Assembly: GCF_000188695.1 (NCBI RefSeq)
Contig: NW_004754901.1
Coordinates: 346,425-391,424 of the forward strand
Direction of reading: 5' to 3'
Length of the DNA: 45,000 bases
From: Salpingoeca rosetta
Taxonomy: Eukaryota > Opisthokonta > Choanoflagellata > Craspedida > Salpingoecidae
Positions 1-11,628 of this stretch are shown here, piece after piece; position 1 is the stretch's first letter; every line of letters begins with the position of its first letter. A program made the position numbers and the translations under genes. The notes beneath the pieces were generated by a model. That model saw only the letters and a list, made by a program, of their open reading frames with translations, was not told where the DNA came from and did not search any database.

Positions 1-72
<72 letters not shown>
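1..72. repeat. (CA)n dinucleotide microsatellite
   Basis: A nearly pure CA array of about 36 units begins the window. It lies just beyond the last visible donor site of the SUMO protease gene. On that gene's coding strand it is a GT array starting about ten bases after the donor, so it is probably intronic. Confidence 0.97.
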
Positions 73-75
<3 letters not shown>

Positions 76-82
76 ACGGCAC

Positions 83-362
83 CTTTGTCTCCTTGACGGG
101 CATGGCGGCAATGTCCTCGAGTTGCGGCAGGCCGTCGCCCTCCGCCCGCTCGTGCTTGTACTCGTGGATAAGATAGTTCTGCAGATACCTGTTTGGGTGG
201 TTCGTTGGTGTGTTGGTTGCGTGTGTCGATTTGCCATGAACATTTATCGTGCATCTTCAGTGAGGCGAGTGGCTGGTTCGATACACCAACGGCAACAAAA
301 TACAAATACAAGGAAAACAAGACCAAGAAGGACAACAAGGACAACAAAGACAACAAGAACAC

Positions 363-442
<80 letters not shown>

Positions 443-760
443 CCACCACAAAACGACACGATCACACCACCACCACCACAAAACGACACGATCACACCAC
501 CACCACCACAAAACGACACGATCACACCACGCCACGCATGTTTGACGTACTTCTTGATTGTCTCTGCGTGTGAAATGCAGGGGTCGTTGAGCGAATCGTA
601 GAAGATGACGCACGGATATCGCTCCACACGAGGAGGTGCAGCTGCTCATTGCGATCAATCGTGATTGCGTTGATTGGGGCGCCCGCATGGGGTGAGGAGA
701 TGATAAGTTGAGCGCACACCAAGGACACATGTTCCACTTCCCAAACACCACACACACACA

Positions 761-792
<32 letters not shown>

Positions 793-3042
793 TACACACA
801 CACACACCTCCGGTGATCTTTGCTCGTTTGCGGGCGGATGTGTCCTTCACTTTTCCAACACAGTCCTCAACGACACTGCGACCACCATCGCGTTTGTCAC
901 CATCACCGCCATCACCGCCATCACTGTCTGCTTCAGCATCACCACCGTCGCCATCATTATTGTCACCATCATCAACAACTTCGACAGAGTGGCGTCCTTG
1001 TTTTCCCTTCGCTCCACCACTTCCTCCTCCCCGCTTTCCGCTGCTCTTTCCTCTGCTTCCGCGCTGCTGCTGCCGTTGTCGTTGCTTTTGTCCGTCTTGG
1101 GCAACAGCACCACCATCACCATCACCATCACCATCACCATCACCATCGTCATTGTCATCACCATCACCGTCATCAGCACGCAGCATCAGCTTGTGCTGCT
1201 GTTGCTCCAACCACTTCTTGTTCTGCCGTGTAATTGGTCGACTTGCTTTCCTGTCCACAAGAAGTCGAAAGACGTACGACGGCACGCGGCAAAAACGGGT
1301 GAATGAGATGTGGTTCGTACGTGCATGTTCATAGCTGAGCGTGGCATCATGTCAATGTACGCGCGTTCGCAAATGAACGCACGCGTGCATGCAGGGGTGC
1401 GTGCGACAGCACGTGTTCATGACTTACAACTCCTCTGCCAGTTGCGTGCGCTGCGCAATTTCGCGGTCGCGGCGCTCTGGAAATACACATACGCACAGAC
1501 ACGCACGCACAGACACGCACACACACGCACAGACACGCACACACACACACAGACACACGCACGCACACACACGCGCGCGCATAGACAGACGGCCGTATAC
1601 AGCAACACAAAACAGGCAAAGGGTGAGGGATTGCGCATTGGAGAGAGGGAGACACGCTGTGGAGGCTACAGACAGCAGCATGATGCACGTGCACAAGCGA
1701 ACAACACAGCGCTGTGTGCAGAAGAGTTTGAGCACACGCGTAAACGACAACAGCACCTTGCTCCGAAGCAGGCCCGGTGACATCAGCAAACGCATCATCG
1801 TCGCTGTCTGTGGCATCAACCATGTTCATCTCAATGTCATTGTCATTGTCATCGCCATCACCATCACCATCATCATGGTCGTGAATGGTTTTTGTTGGTG
1901 CGCGTTCGCCTGTATTAGCTGCTGCTGTTTCAGCTGCTGTTGCAGCGGTTGGCGGCGGTGTTGCTGTGGCCACTGTTGACTGCAGCTCACCAGTGCATCT
2001 GTTGCGGTCGTGCGCTCCATCGCCATCAGCATCGTCAACATCTTCGTCCATGTCAACATCCCGACGTGTTCCACTGCTGCTATCGCCACCACCAACACGG
2101 TCAGCGCCAGCACGGTCACCATCACCGTCACGTGACACGGCGACGACCCCAGCATTCTTCGCATCGCTCCCGCCGTCTTCATTATCCTTGCTGCCAAGCG
2201 GTGGTGTCGCACGGTCATCATCACTGTCACCGTCATCGTCATCGTGGCTGTTGTTGTTGCTGTTGTCGCTGCTGTTGTTGACGTTGACGGGTGCTGGAAC
2301 AGGCAGTGTAATCTTGTCGTCCTCATCATCACCACTGTCATCCTCAGCCACAGCGTGCCCTGGTCCTTGACTACGATCACGAGTGTCGTGAGCAGGAGTG
2401 TCGATGTCGTCGACGTCAGTCAAGGGAGACGATGACGCCCGTCGTTGGCGGCGGCACTGCACCACAACAGTGACATCACCGCCATCATCGTCGTTGTTGT
2501 TGTTGTTGTCACCTTCACTACCATCACCAGCGTCGTCGTTGGGGTTGTTGTTGTGACCAACCCCGCAGGTGTTTTTGGCCGTTGTCGCTTTGATGGCGGC
2601 GAGAGCGTCAGACATCATGTTGGTATAGTGCGAGTCATCCTCACCGCCAGCACTTGCATCATCATTAGTGACAGCAGTCTTATTACCACCATCGTTATCG
2701 TTGAATGGTGTCGTGTGCCCGTTGTTGGTGGGCACAACCTTCACAGCACCATCAGCACCACCTGTACTGTCACCCACACGACCAGCACCAGCATCACCAT
2801 CACCATCAGCACCGTCACCATCAGCAGCATCATCATCAGCACGAACAACATCATCCTCACGACAGTCCATGTCCATGCCCAGATCCTGACCGCCGCCATC
2901 ACCATCACCATCACCACCGGGGATGTCTTGGCTGCAGTCCATCATGGCGCTTGCTCGTCCACGACTCCCACCATCCGTCGGTGCCGCTACCACCGTCGTT
3001 CTCACGCCATGGCCAGCAGCAGTGGCCGTCACCGATGACGAC

Positions 3043-3075
<33 letters not shown>

Positions 3076-4472
3076 ACTGTTGGTGTCGCCATCACCACGT
3101 CTGGCGTGGCAGTAGCGGTACCAGCACTGTTCACATCACCGCCGTGTGCTCGGTGTGCTGTTGTTGGTGTTGCCAACGGTGTGATAATTGTTGTTGCTGG
3201 TGTTGATGTTGATGTTGTTGCTGGTGTTGATGTTGTTGCTGCCGCTGGTGTTGATGTTGTTGCTGTCCGTGGTTGTGGTGATGGACTTGTTGGGGAAATG
3301 ATCGTTGTCGTTTGTGCTGGGGAACTGATCGTCGTCGGCGTCACGACGGTTGTTGTCGTGTTGACTGGTGGCACAGACAACGAGACTGCGTTGCCTGGTG
3401 GCGGTGGGGTCGTCGTTGCACCTGCAGCTCTTGTCAATGGCGATACAGGGGCGCTGGTGGTTCCGCGTCGAAGTTGAGGCGACGCAGGCGTTGCCACAGC
3501 CCTCACAATCGTGGTTTGTGGCGTCGGTATTGCCGTGGTCTCATTGTCTGTGACAGCGTCGTGGTCGGTAATGGTCACCTCTTCACGCGTGTCTGCGTCC
3601 TCCTCCTCCTCCTCCTCCTCCTGATCTTCCTGCCCGTCCCCTGGTGGCTGCGATCTCGGCTCGCAAACACCACCACCACCGCCACCACCATCGCCATCGC
3701 AGTCGCGATCACCGCTGCAGTCGTCGTTGTCGTCGAGAATCCGTACAATCACTGCAGACCAAAGAAAATGAGCACACCCCACACATGTGAGACGAGCCGT
3801 AAAATGTTGCGCACATGATGGCAGTGGCAGGGGTAATAATGGTGGTTGGCGGTGATAGCATGAATTTGCAACGTTTCACGCTCACACCTTCACTCAGCGA
3901 GCAAACACAATCACACGAATGTAGCCACAACCATCACAACCACAGCCACCAACATAAATAGCGATACTGACTGTGCTCGAGTTGGGGTTTCTTTCGACGA
4001 AAAGCAGTCTGCTTCACAACGTCATCACCACCACCACCACGATCACCACGACTGCGACCCAAGACGTGTGCGTCCAGTGGCACTTCCGTCCCAGAGCCGA
4101 GGACGCGTCCCAATGGCGGCGCTGCCAACTGCTTGCCTCTCCGCCCCTGGTTCTTCCTCTTACCACCAGCTTTGTTGGCACCTCCAGCAGTGGTGGTGCT
4201 GGCGGTGTTCGTTTTGCCTGCAGGCACGTTGCAGTGGGTGTCCGTGGCTGATGACGTGCGGTAAACGGCGTCGCGCGCATAGTGCGGGATGCTGCCGGCA
4301 CCGGTGCTACTGCGCGTACCGTAACGCGGGGGTGGCGACGAGAGTGTCCAGGGGTTGTTGAGCGATGACGACGGCGGTGCCGTCGATTGGAGGGATTGCA
4401 GTGCTGTCCCGTTGCCACTGCGCCGTGTGCGCACGCTCGTGATAACTGGGGCAGACGCATCGCCAATCGTCC

Positions 4473-4555
<83 letters not shown>

Positions 4556-5035
4556 CACAGTGAGTGGTGAACAATGACCAGCTGGATAACGCAACCGCCA
4601 GCGACCAGGGAACAACAGCTTATCCTCTCCGACAACGCGCCATCGCCGTCATTACACGCCACTACCCTGCTCACCTCCACAGCGGGCGGTTTCATAAAGG
4701 GAAAGCACACAATCGCCAGGTACCAGTGGGCGCTGTGCACACACACATGCGAAGGTGCGCAACAGCGACAACAGCGTGAGCGGGTGGATTGGATACGCTG
4801 AGACAAGACACAGCGCAGACACAGACACGCCTCCTTCACACGCACACGCACACGCACAGACACGCACACGCACACGCACACGCACACGCACGCACACGCA
4901 CACGCAGCCAGTAGGAACTCACTGTTCGTTGATGGGGATGATCAGAAAGTCCTTTTCAAACAGGCTGACGTGCTTTGTCCAGCGCTTCACGCTGTCGTAC
5001 CCGCCCTGCACCCCGGCCAATGATGGTGATGATGA

Positions 5036-5069
<34 letters not shown>

Positions 5070-5098
5070 GGTGATGATGGTGGTGATGATGGTGGTGG

Positions 5099-5169
<71 letters not shown>

Positions 5170-8100
5170 GTGATTATAGATGAGGGAGGTGGTGGAAGTA
5201 AAGCAATGCAGCAAGCATCCACAGGAAGCGCAAACATGTGGATGTAAACGAAGTGCGTGCCAGAACATGAGGGCATCTTGTACAGAGAAACACAAGCAAA
5301 CACACAACACACAACGCACAACACACAACACACAACACACAACGCACAACGCACAACACACAACACACACATGCAACCCCCCCCCCCCACACACACACAC
5401 ACACATGCAACCCCCAGAGCACTAACGTCGCAGAGTTTGGAGAAGAAGTAAGTGTTGAAGACGTGGACGTTTGAGCGTGCGGTGTTCATCTCGTATTGGC
5501 GGTGGAGATACGCCAGCCAGAAGTTAACCAGCTCGTCATCAAGAAACTCCCTGCCGTGCAGCCTGGCCGGCCATTCGGGTGCACACGGTGGTGGTGGTGG
5601 TGGTGGTGGTGGTGGTGGTGGTTTGTGAGATATAGGGAACGTACGGAAGGCAAAAGTGCAAACATACACGCACAGGTGTCGACAGCAGCCACCACATGAT
5701 CACAGTAAGTACACGATCACAGCCACCATCACAAACCAGCACCACACGAATAAAAACCACACATCCCTCCCTCTCTCCCTCCCCCACCACCACCACCACC
5801 ACCACCAGCACCACCGCCGCCGCACCCGCCGCCGCACCTGTTGTAGCTGCCGCGCGTGAGGTTGAGCGTGCGCGCTCCACTGGTGTCCACGGCGACCATC
5901 ACCTCCGCGTCGTCCAGCCGGCGCTGCTCCTGCCGCCGCTTTCGCCGCGGTAGCTTGATTGCCTTCTTCCCATCGCTCGCGCTGGCACCACCATCACCAT
6001 CACCATCACCATCACCATCACCATCGCCATCACCACTGCCACGTGTCGACCTCCTCCTCCCCCTCCTGCTGCTGCTCCTGCGACCGGTTTTGTTGTTGTC
6101 ATCGTCATCGTCATCATCGTCATCATCATTGCCGCTGCTGCGTGTCTTATGCCTCCTCACTGCTGGCGTGTCGTCCTTGGTGTTGGTGCTGCCATCATCA
6201 TCGCCATTTGCACGTCCGCTGCCGCGTCCTCCACGACTCTTCTTGCCGCCACCAGCACCATCACCATTGCCATTACCATCACCACTGCCATCATCGTCGT
6301 CGTCGTCGTCGTCAGTGCGTTGGCGCTGGGAGCGGGTGGAGCTGCGAGTCACGGGCCGCCGCGCAGCCGTCACAACCAGCGCTTTCGCAGCTGTGGCCGG
6401 TGCCTCTGTGGCTGTCGTTGTTGTCGTTATTGTTGCTGCTGCGTTTCCTGCTTTTATCTTGTGCTTTGAGCCGCTTCCCCCATCGCTGTCACCGGCACTA
6501 TCACTGTTACTGTTACTGTCACCATCATCAGCGCGGCTGCTCTCCGGTCGATGTTTGCCGGTCATTGTTGCGAAGACGTTGCCACCACTGCGCGGGTGAT
6601 TGCGCTTGTGTTCGCTGCCGCGTTCCATCGCAGACAGCGGGTTGGGCAACGCAATCAACTGGTCAGAATCCCAAGCATCAGCAGCATCAGCAGCTCCAGC
6701 TCCATTGCCGCCACCATGATCACCACTGGTGCCTTGTGATTGTGAGGACGACAGCAGGGATGACTCGTGTTTCAACTTGGGTGGTCGTCGCCGCCGCCGC
6801 TGGCCCCCACTTGTCGCCGCACCCCCACCATCACCACCACCATCACCATCATCACCGCTGACATCGTCATCAACATGGATCGGGTGCTGCTGGTGCGGCT
6901 GTTGTTGCGGCTGCGATGGTGAGAGGGCGAATGCAGGTGGGAGGTCGTCATCGTCGTGATCATTGCCACCATCCTCGTCACTCTCGTCATCACCATCGTC
7001 GTCATCGACGGGATGGACGGTCTCAGGCGCCTGGTGACGCGTGCAACCACGAGAGGTGGTGGCAAATCAATAAGTGAGCGTGTGCGTGCATCGTTGTTTC
7101 ACGTGTGCATCTGTGTGCGTGTGTGTTTGTGTGTGCATGAATGTAGATGTATGTGTGTATGTGTGTGTACGCGCGCTTGCAGGTTCACACACACAGAATG
7201 CTCAGTGGACAGGAGATGGGGTCACTACAGATGCGCACCTGATTCAGCGTCGAAAAGCGACCACCACCAGCACCATCATCATCATGATCACGACTGTGAT
7301 TATGATCGCCATCCTTGTTGTTGTCATCATCGTCATCATCAAGAAGAACAACCACCTCATCAACGTCACGCTCCGCACCACCACCGCGACTGCTTCTGCT
7401 TCTGCTTCTGCTTCTGCTGCTTCTGCTGCTGGTTTTGTCGCCGCCATCAACAACACCGCCCACGATGCGACCGCCCCACTTGCGTATTTTTGACAGTAAC
7501 GACGGCGACGACGATGATGATGATGGTGGTGGTGGCGATGACTGCCGTGGCTGTTGTTGGTGTGCATGGCTGCTGGAATGACGCGCATAGAAGTTCTTCA
7601 CGCGTGCTGAACGCGCCGACGACGTCGTTGATCGCGTTGTCGGGTGTGTGCCTGTTGTCGGTGTCGAGGGTGATGAAGGGCGAGTGCGGGGCTCTTTAGG
7701 TGTCTCAATGAGCACGGGAGGATAGCGGGACGTCACTGGCAGCATCGACAGAGGCCGGTGGAGGAGGTGGAGGAGAAGAAGAAGAAGCAGGAGGGGGCGG
7801 GGCGGGGTTGGGGTGAGGGTTAGAAGAGTGAGGGCCACGAGGAGAAAGGGGGAGCTGGGGCGAGGGGCGGAATGGAGGACCAAAGCGGGTTCTGGAGGCT
7901 GCTGTGACATGAAGCAATTACTCGCAGACACAGACACACTATCATACACGTATGATCACACACCATCATACACGTGTGCTCACACGTATTACGCGTTCAC
8001 ACATTCACTCACATGTGCACATGTTCGCATGCACATGTGCTCACCGGTTGACCTCTGGGCAGCGGGGGGCGCGGCCTTGCGCCGTGAGGGCTTGCTCTGC

Positions 8101-9051
8101 CGCGAACCCATTCTGGAGAGGTTATTCAAGTTGTGGCTGCCACCTTTGTGTGTGGTCCGGAGAACGTTGGTGGTGGGGGAAAGCGTGAGGTACCCCAGGC
8201 CACGAACAGAAGGCAGAGAGGAAGGACGAGTAGACAGATGAGCAACTCGACAAGCATCGTGCAGAAGCAACTATCACGCAGGTGGTTGGTCCTGGCACAT
8301 ACGTACACGATACCTGGCACAAACGTGGGCAAGTTTTGTAATGCAGCAGTATCCAGGCTGTGGGGCTCAGGCTTCTGTGCACACACATACACACACACGT
8401 GTCAGAAAACAAACTGTGTTGCGTGGGTGTGCGTGTATGTGTGCGCGTATGATGTTGGAGCGAGAGAAACAACACGGACAATGCCAATGCTACGCACCCA
8501 AGTATATTGGTCACTTTGAAATGGATCCAGGTTCTTGTCGATCGGCTGCGGGCGCTTACTACAGGCGACAAACAACAAGGTGATATGAGGGTGTGTGTGT
8601 GTGCGGGTTAGCGAAAGCAAGCACGGTGTGCACACACGCGGCGCAAGCGCGACATCAAACGACAATACACTCGGGGCTGTGCGACCACATTGCAGGCATC
8701 ACAAGAAAACATGTATGGCTTCCAGTCCTGCCATCATGTTCGCCCCGCGAGCACTAACGTCGAGGTGTCCTTGGCCGATTTGAATATGTCCTTCTACAAC
8801 GAAGAGCCAACAGAAGCAAGCAGGCAGCCGTGAGCACATGTGGGCACGGACAAAGCATTGGTTTGTAGCGCGTTGTGTGTGGAGCGCTGGGTGCTGTAGG
8901 CACGTAGCCGAGGCGTTGTTTCGCAACCCTGAGGTCTTTGACAGCAGGGCAAAGTGTCTGCCTTCATACGACTACCCCATAAACAACACATCGCCACGGA
9001 CAAGCCTGCCAGTGAATGTACCTTTGTCCGCTTGCTCCGCTTCTTTGTCAT
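83..9051 (-). CDS. Ulp1/SENP6-SENP7-like SUMO protease (C48 family), 3' end outside window
   Basis: Predicted to cleave SUMO or SUMO chains in the nucleus, by C48 family membership. Exons, 5' to 3' on the minus strand: 9051-9022, 8793-8759, 8558-8498, 8096-8045, 7735-7239, 7030-5838, 5562-5427, 5005-4923, 4732-4579, 4473-3972, 3751-1738, 1250-808, 641-536 and 188-83. The phases join throughout, giving about 1,804 residues. What shows the family: REFLDDELVNFWLAYL (near residue 630), VKRWTKHVSLFEKDF, then IIPINEHAHWYLAIVCFP with catalytic His near residue 698, and YPCVIFYDSLN with catalytic Asp near 1749. Between them sits an insert of about 1,000 residues rich in Asp, Gly and Thr. The last exon ends ETK at a GTGCCG donor; the QxxxxDCG catalytic Cys motif is expected beyond base 1. 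The N-terminal exons (9051 to 8045) rest only on phase and splice fit, and the 1738/1250 junction has an alternative (1757/1245). The catalytic core is secure; the 5' end is tentative. Confidence 0.85.
361..441. repeat. (ATC)n trinucleotide array
   Basis: About 27 ATC units lie inside the last visible intron (189-535) of the SUMO protease gene. All reading frames through it are open only because the unit is a triplet. Confidence 0.95.
441..530. repeat. 30-bp minisatellite, three copies
   Basis: Three identical 30-base units (a CAC run, AAAACGACACGATCA, then ACCAC) abut the ATC array and end five bases from the donor of the 641-536 exon. They are intronic. Confidence 0.95.
743..807. repeat. 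(CA)n array at an exon donor
   Basis: An interrupted CA array fills the start of the intron after exon 1250-808 of the minus-strand SUMO protease. On the coding strand it is GTGTGT beginning at the donor itself. Confidence 0.9.
1488..1582. repeat. Imperfect CA/GCAC repeat
   Basis: Degenerate cacacgcacagacacg units lie inside the intron between the 3751-1738 and 1250-808 exons of the SUMO protease. Confidence 0.85.
4476..4552. repeat. (TG)n array, CA on coding strand, at acceptor
   Basis: About 38 TG units lie directly upstream, on the coding strand, of the acceptor of exon 4473-3972 of the SUMO protease. The CA run ends in the CAG acceptor itself. Confidence 0.95.
4848..4906. repeat. CACACG-rich repeat
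   Basis: A CA/CG hexamer-like array lies just downstream, on the coding strand (as GT-rich), of the donor of exon 5005-4923. Confidence 0.85.
5023..5170. repeat. (GAT)n/(GGT)n compound array
   Basis: Two GAT arrays flank a GGT stretch. The block lies in the intron just upstream (coding strand) of the acceptor of exon 5005-4923 in the SUMO protease gene. Confidence 0.95.
5300..5404. repeat. CACAACA repeats, C run and CA array
   Basis: Repeats of roughly 7-8 bases (cacaacac/cacaacgc), a run of C and a short CA array fill the intron after exon 5562-5427. Confidence 0.85.
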
Positions 9052-9104
9052 GGTGCTTGGAGGGCGTTCCTTGTCGACCTTGGAATTTACGCACAGGGAA
9101 GAAA

Positions 9105-9200
9105 AGAAGAGAGAGGGGGGAGAGGAAGAGAGAGAGAGAGAGCGAGAGAGAGAGAGAGAGCGAGAGAGAGAGAGAAGAAGAAGAAGAAGAAGGAGGAGGA
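9105..9200. repeat. Purine-rich GA/AAG/GGA array
   Basis: GAGAGA runs pass into AAG and GGA triplets. It is intergenic, with all purines on the plus strand. Confidence 0.9.
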
Positions 9201-9774
9201 GGGAGGAAAGCGCAGACGGACGAGTGAATGGACGGATGGATGGACGGATGGCCGTGCGGACGGCTGGGCTGTGCTCGTCGTCGCCGCTCTGAGGTTGTTG
9301 TGGGGATTTGCCGCAAGATGCACACAACACAGGCACACAGCAGAACACGCAGCGCCAAACAAAAATGGTGTTGGGGAAAAGGACGCTGCTTGTGGCACTG
9401 CCCACGTATGTATGACTGGAGGTGTGCGATGTGGCTGCGGAGGTGTGCAGCTGGTGCGGGTATGCTGTTGTGGCTGGTGTGGTCGTCGAGTGTTGTTGAT
9501 GTTGTGGTGTGGTGGTGTTGTCGTCTCGTTTCCCGCCACCACCATTGCAGAAAAATGGCCATCAGGTACACAATAACCGTGAATCTTTTTATGATGTTGA
9601 TAACTGTGGCAGGCAGGTCCTTGTTGGTGTTCGTGTTGTGCGAGCCCAGACACACCGCAAGCGGAAGAGGACGCAAGTGAACAGGCGCGCAAGCGACAAA
9701 GGGAAGAGCAGAAGCCAATAACGAGCACAGAATATGTGAAATAACGCGGCAACAACAAGGGCAGGAGCAAAAAA

Positions 9775-9830
9775 CAAGAAGAACAAGAACAAGAACAAGA
9801 ACAAGAACAAGAACAAGAAGAAGAAGAAGA
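9775..9830. repeat. (AACAAG)n hexamer array
   Basis: About eight AACAAG units are followed by AAG triplets, in intergenic DNA. Confidence 0.92.
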
Positions 9831-9970
9831 AAGTGGCGAAAAGCCAAAAGCAACTGAAGGAAACACGGCGTACGTAAGCCAAGACAAACCGTGAGTGGTA
9901 ACAAAGGGTGCAAATCAAAGCTACAAGCACAGATGCAAGAGGGCAACTCATGCGCGCTTACGCACATGCG

Positions 9971-9972
<2 letters not shown>

Positions 9973-10005
<33 letters not shown>

Positions 10006-10130
10006 ACAAACTCACTCACACACACACACACACACACGAACAAACTCACAGACATACACACACACACACACACAAACAAACACAAACACACAACCTCACC
10101 AAACTCACCAAACTCACACACACACACATG
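9973..10130. repeat. CA arrays with ACAAACTCAC spacers
   Basis: CA runs are interrupted by a recurring acgaacaaactcac-type spacer. It lies just past the stop codon of the propeller gene and may be in its 3' flank. Confidence 0.9.
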
Positions 10131-10164
10131 CATAAACGCATGACAACAACCCTACAACCGTCCG

Positions 10165-11408
10165 TCACCAAGCAAACGGCTGGTGACAGATGGTGTTGAT
10201 GACAAGAATGTTCTGGGAATATGATGGGATGGCGTAAATGTTACCGTTGGAGGCAAGCACGCCCGTGGACCAGCGAAAGGGCGATGTTCTAGTGTCAAAA
10301 GCAAGGGATGTCGTGTCGGCGGTGTCGTCAAACGGGTTGATGACAAGCACGGTGAAGTAGTTGCGGGGAATGCCGTAGATGAGCCCGCTGCCTGCAAGCA
10401 CGCCGCCCGTCCACTTGAAGTCATCCATGTCCGGAAGGCCCACAATGGACGTGGTGTCGATGGTGTTGGTTTCGGGGTCGATGATGAGCACAAAGTCCGC
10501 GTGGGATGGGATGGCGTAGATCTTGCCGTTGTCGGCCAGCACGCCCCCGCGCCACTGATCGGCATCCGGGATGTCAGATATGGTGGTCATGTCCAGCGAG
10601 TGGAGCTTGGGGTCGATGATGAGCACGGAGTCCTCATTACCGGGCATGCAGTAGATGCGGCCGTTGTTGGCCAGGACGGCGCCAAACCACTTGTTCGTGG
10701 CCAGCGGGAGACCGCCCATCTTGTTAGGGTATGCGGTGTTGGTGGCTGGGTCGATGATGAGCACGTGGGTTGCGTGCGACGGGCATGCGTAGATGAGCCC
10801 GTCGTGTGCCTGCACCGCGCCATCGTACTTGTAATTGCCACTGGGAATGTTGGTGATGGTCGTGGTGTCGACGCTGTTGGTGGCGGGGTCGAGGATGAGC
10901 ACATTGGAGGCGTGCGAGGGAATGCCGTAGATGATGCCGTTGCTGGCCAGGATGCCGCCACGCCACTTTCGTTCTTGGTCAGACAGCGAGGCGATGCTGG
11001 TCGTGTCAAACGTGTTGAGATCGGGGTTGATGATCAGCACGCTCGTGCCGGAGAAAGGGATGCCGTAAATAAGGCCGTTGGGGGCCTCCACACCACCGTA
11101 CCACTTTTCTATGTCATCCATGTCGGTGTTGATGGTGGTAATGATGTCCTCGCTGCCGCCAGGACACCTCGCCTCAGCCACAGACTCCGTCGCTGCGCGT
11201 AGCGCGGCCGTGGTGCTTTGCAGCGCCTCCAGTTCTGCGGCAATGTCGACATCATTCATCAAAACACGCCCACGCGTGCCCGTGGCTTCGTTCACGCCAG
11301 CCATGACATGCAGCGTGCCGTTCCCATCCTCCTCAAAGCCAGCGAACAACGGCGGCGGCGTTGGCGTGGTTGTTGTGGTTGTGGTTGTTGTGGTTGTTGT
11401 GGTTGTGG

Positions 11409-11440
<32 letters not shown>

Positions 11441-11628
11441 GGTGGTGGTAGTGTTGTTGGTGGAGTTATTGTAATTGGCGGTGTTGTTGTTGTGGTTGTT
11501 GTGGTTGTGGTTGTGGTTGTTGGTGGTGCAGGTGGGGATGGAGAGGCCGGTTGAGCTGAGCCAACATCCGACACCACAACCACAGCAGCAGCAGCAGCGC
11601 ACACGAACACCACCGCCCACCACCTCAT
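10165..11628 (-). CDS. Secreted seven-repeat beta-propeller-like protein with Thr/Pro stalk
   Basis: A single-exon gene of 487 residues. I chose the start at MRWWAVVFVC because a clear signal peptide follows (hydrophobic AAAAAVVVV core, then SAQP); an upstream in-frame ATG would only add a polar leader. After the signal comes a Thr/Pro-rich low-complexity stalk (roughly residues 30-100), then a short helical-looking segment (VDIAAELEALQ), then seven tandem repeats of about 46 residues from about 160 to the C terminus. Each repeat follows KWxGGVLAxNGxIYGIP...VLIIDPxTNxxDTTSI. Seven copies of this length fit a seven-bladed propeller; that fold is inference. The last repeat is cut short after ILVINT, which could let the ends close the ring. 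The protein is likely extracellular and used in binding or adhesion; no catalytic residues are evident and the ligand is unknown. Confidence 0.85.

Larger units (their letters stand above)
9052..10164. other. Gene-free gap with simple repeats
   Basis: I see no supportable gene here. The stretch holds GA and AAG runs (9105-9200), GGATGGAC repeats (9224-9252), an AACAAG array (9775-9830) and CA arrays (9973-10130). It lies between the tentative 5' end of the SUMO protease and the 3' end of the propeller gene. Long frames here are repeat artefacts. Confidence 0.6.

Noticed and set aside
260..300. GGTTCGA motif resembling a tRNA T-loop
   Set aside because: No acceptor stem, D-arm or anticodon arm can be built around it.
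441..530. Possible CRISPR-like direct repeats
   Set aside because: The units are tandem without spacers, and the region is a eukaryotic intron.
8040..8111. MGSRQSKPSRRKA as an N-myristoylated start of a separate protein
   Set aside because: It fits the myristoylation pattern, but the segment from AGC AAG on also joins in phase to both neighbours as an internal exon of the SUMO protease. I kept the latter and note the former as an alternative start.
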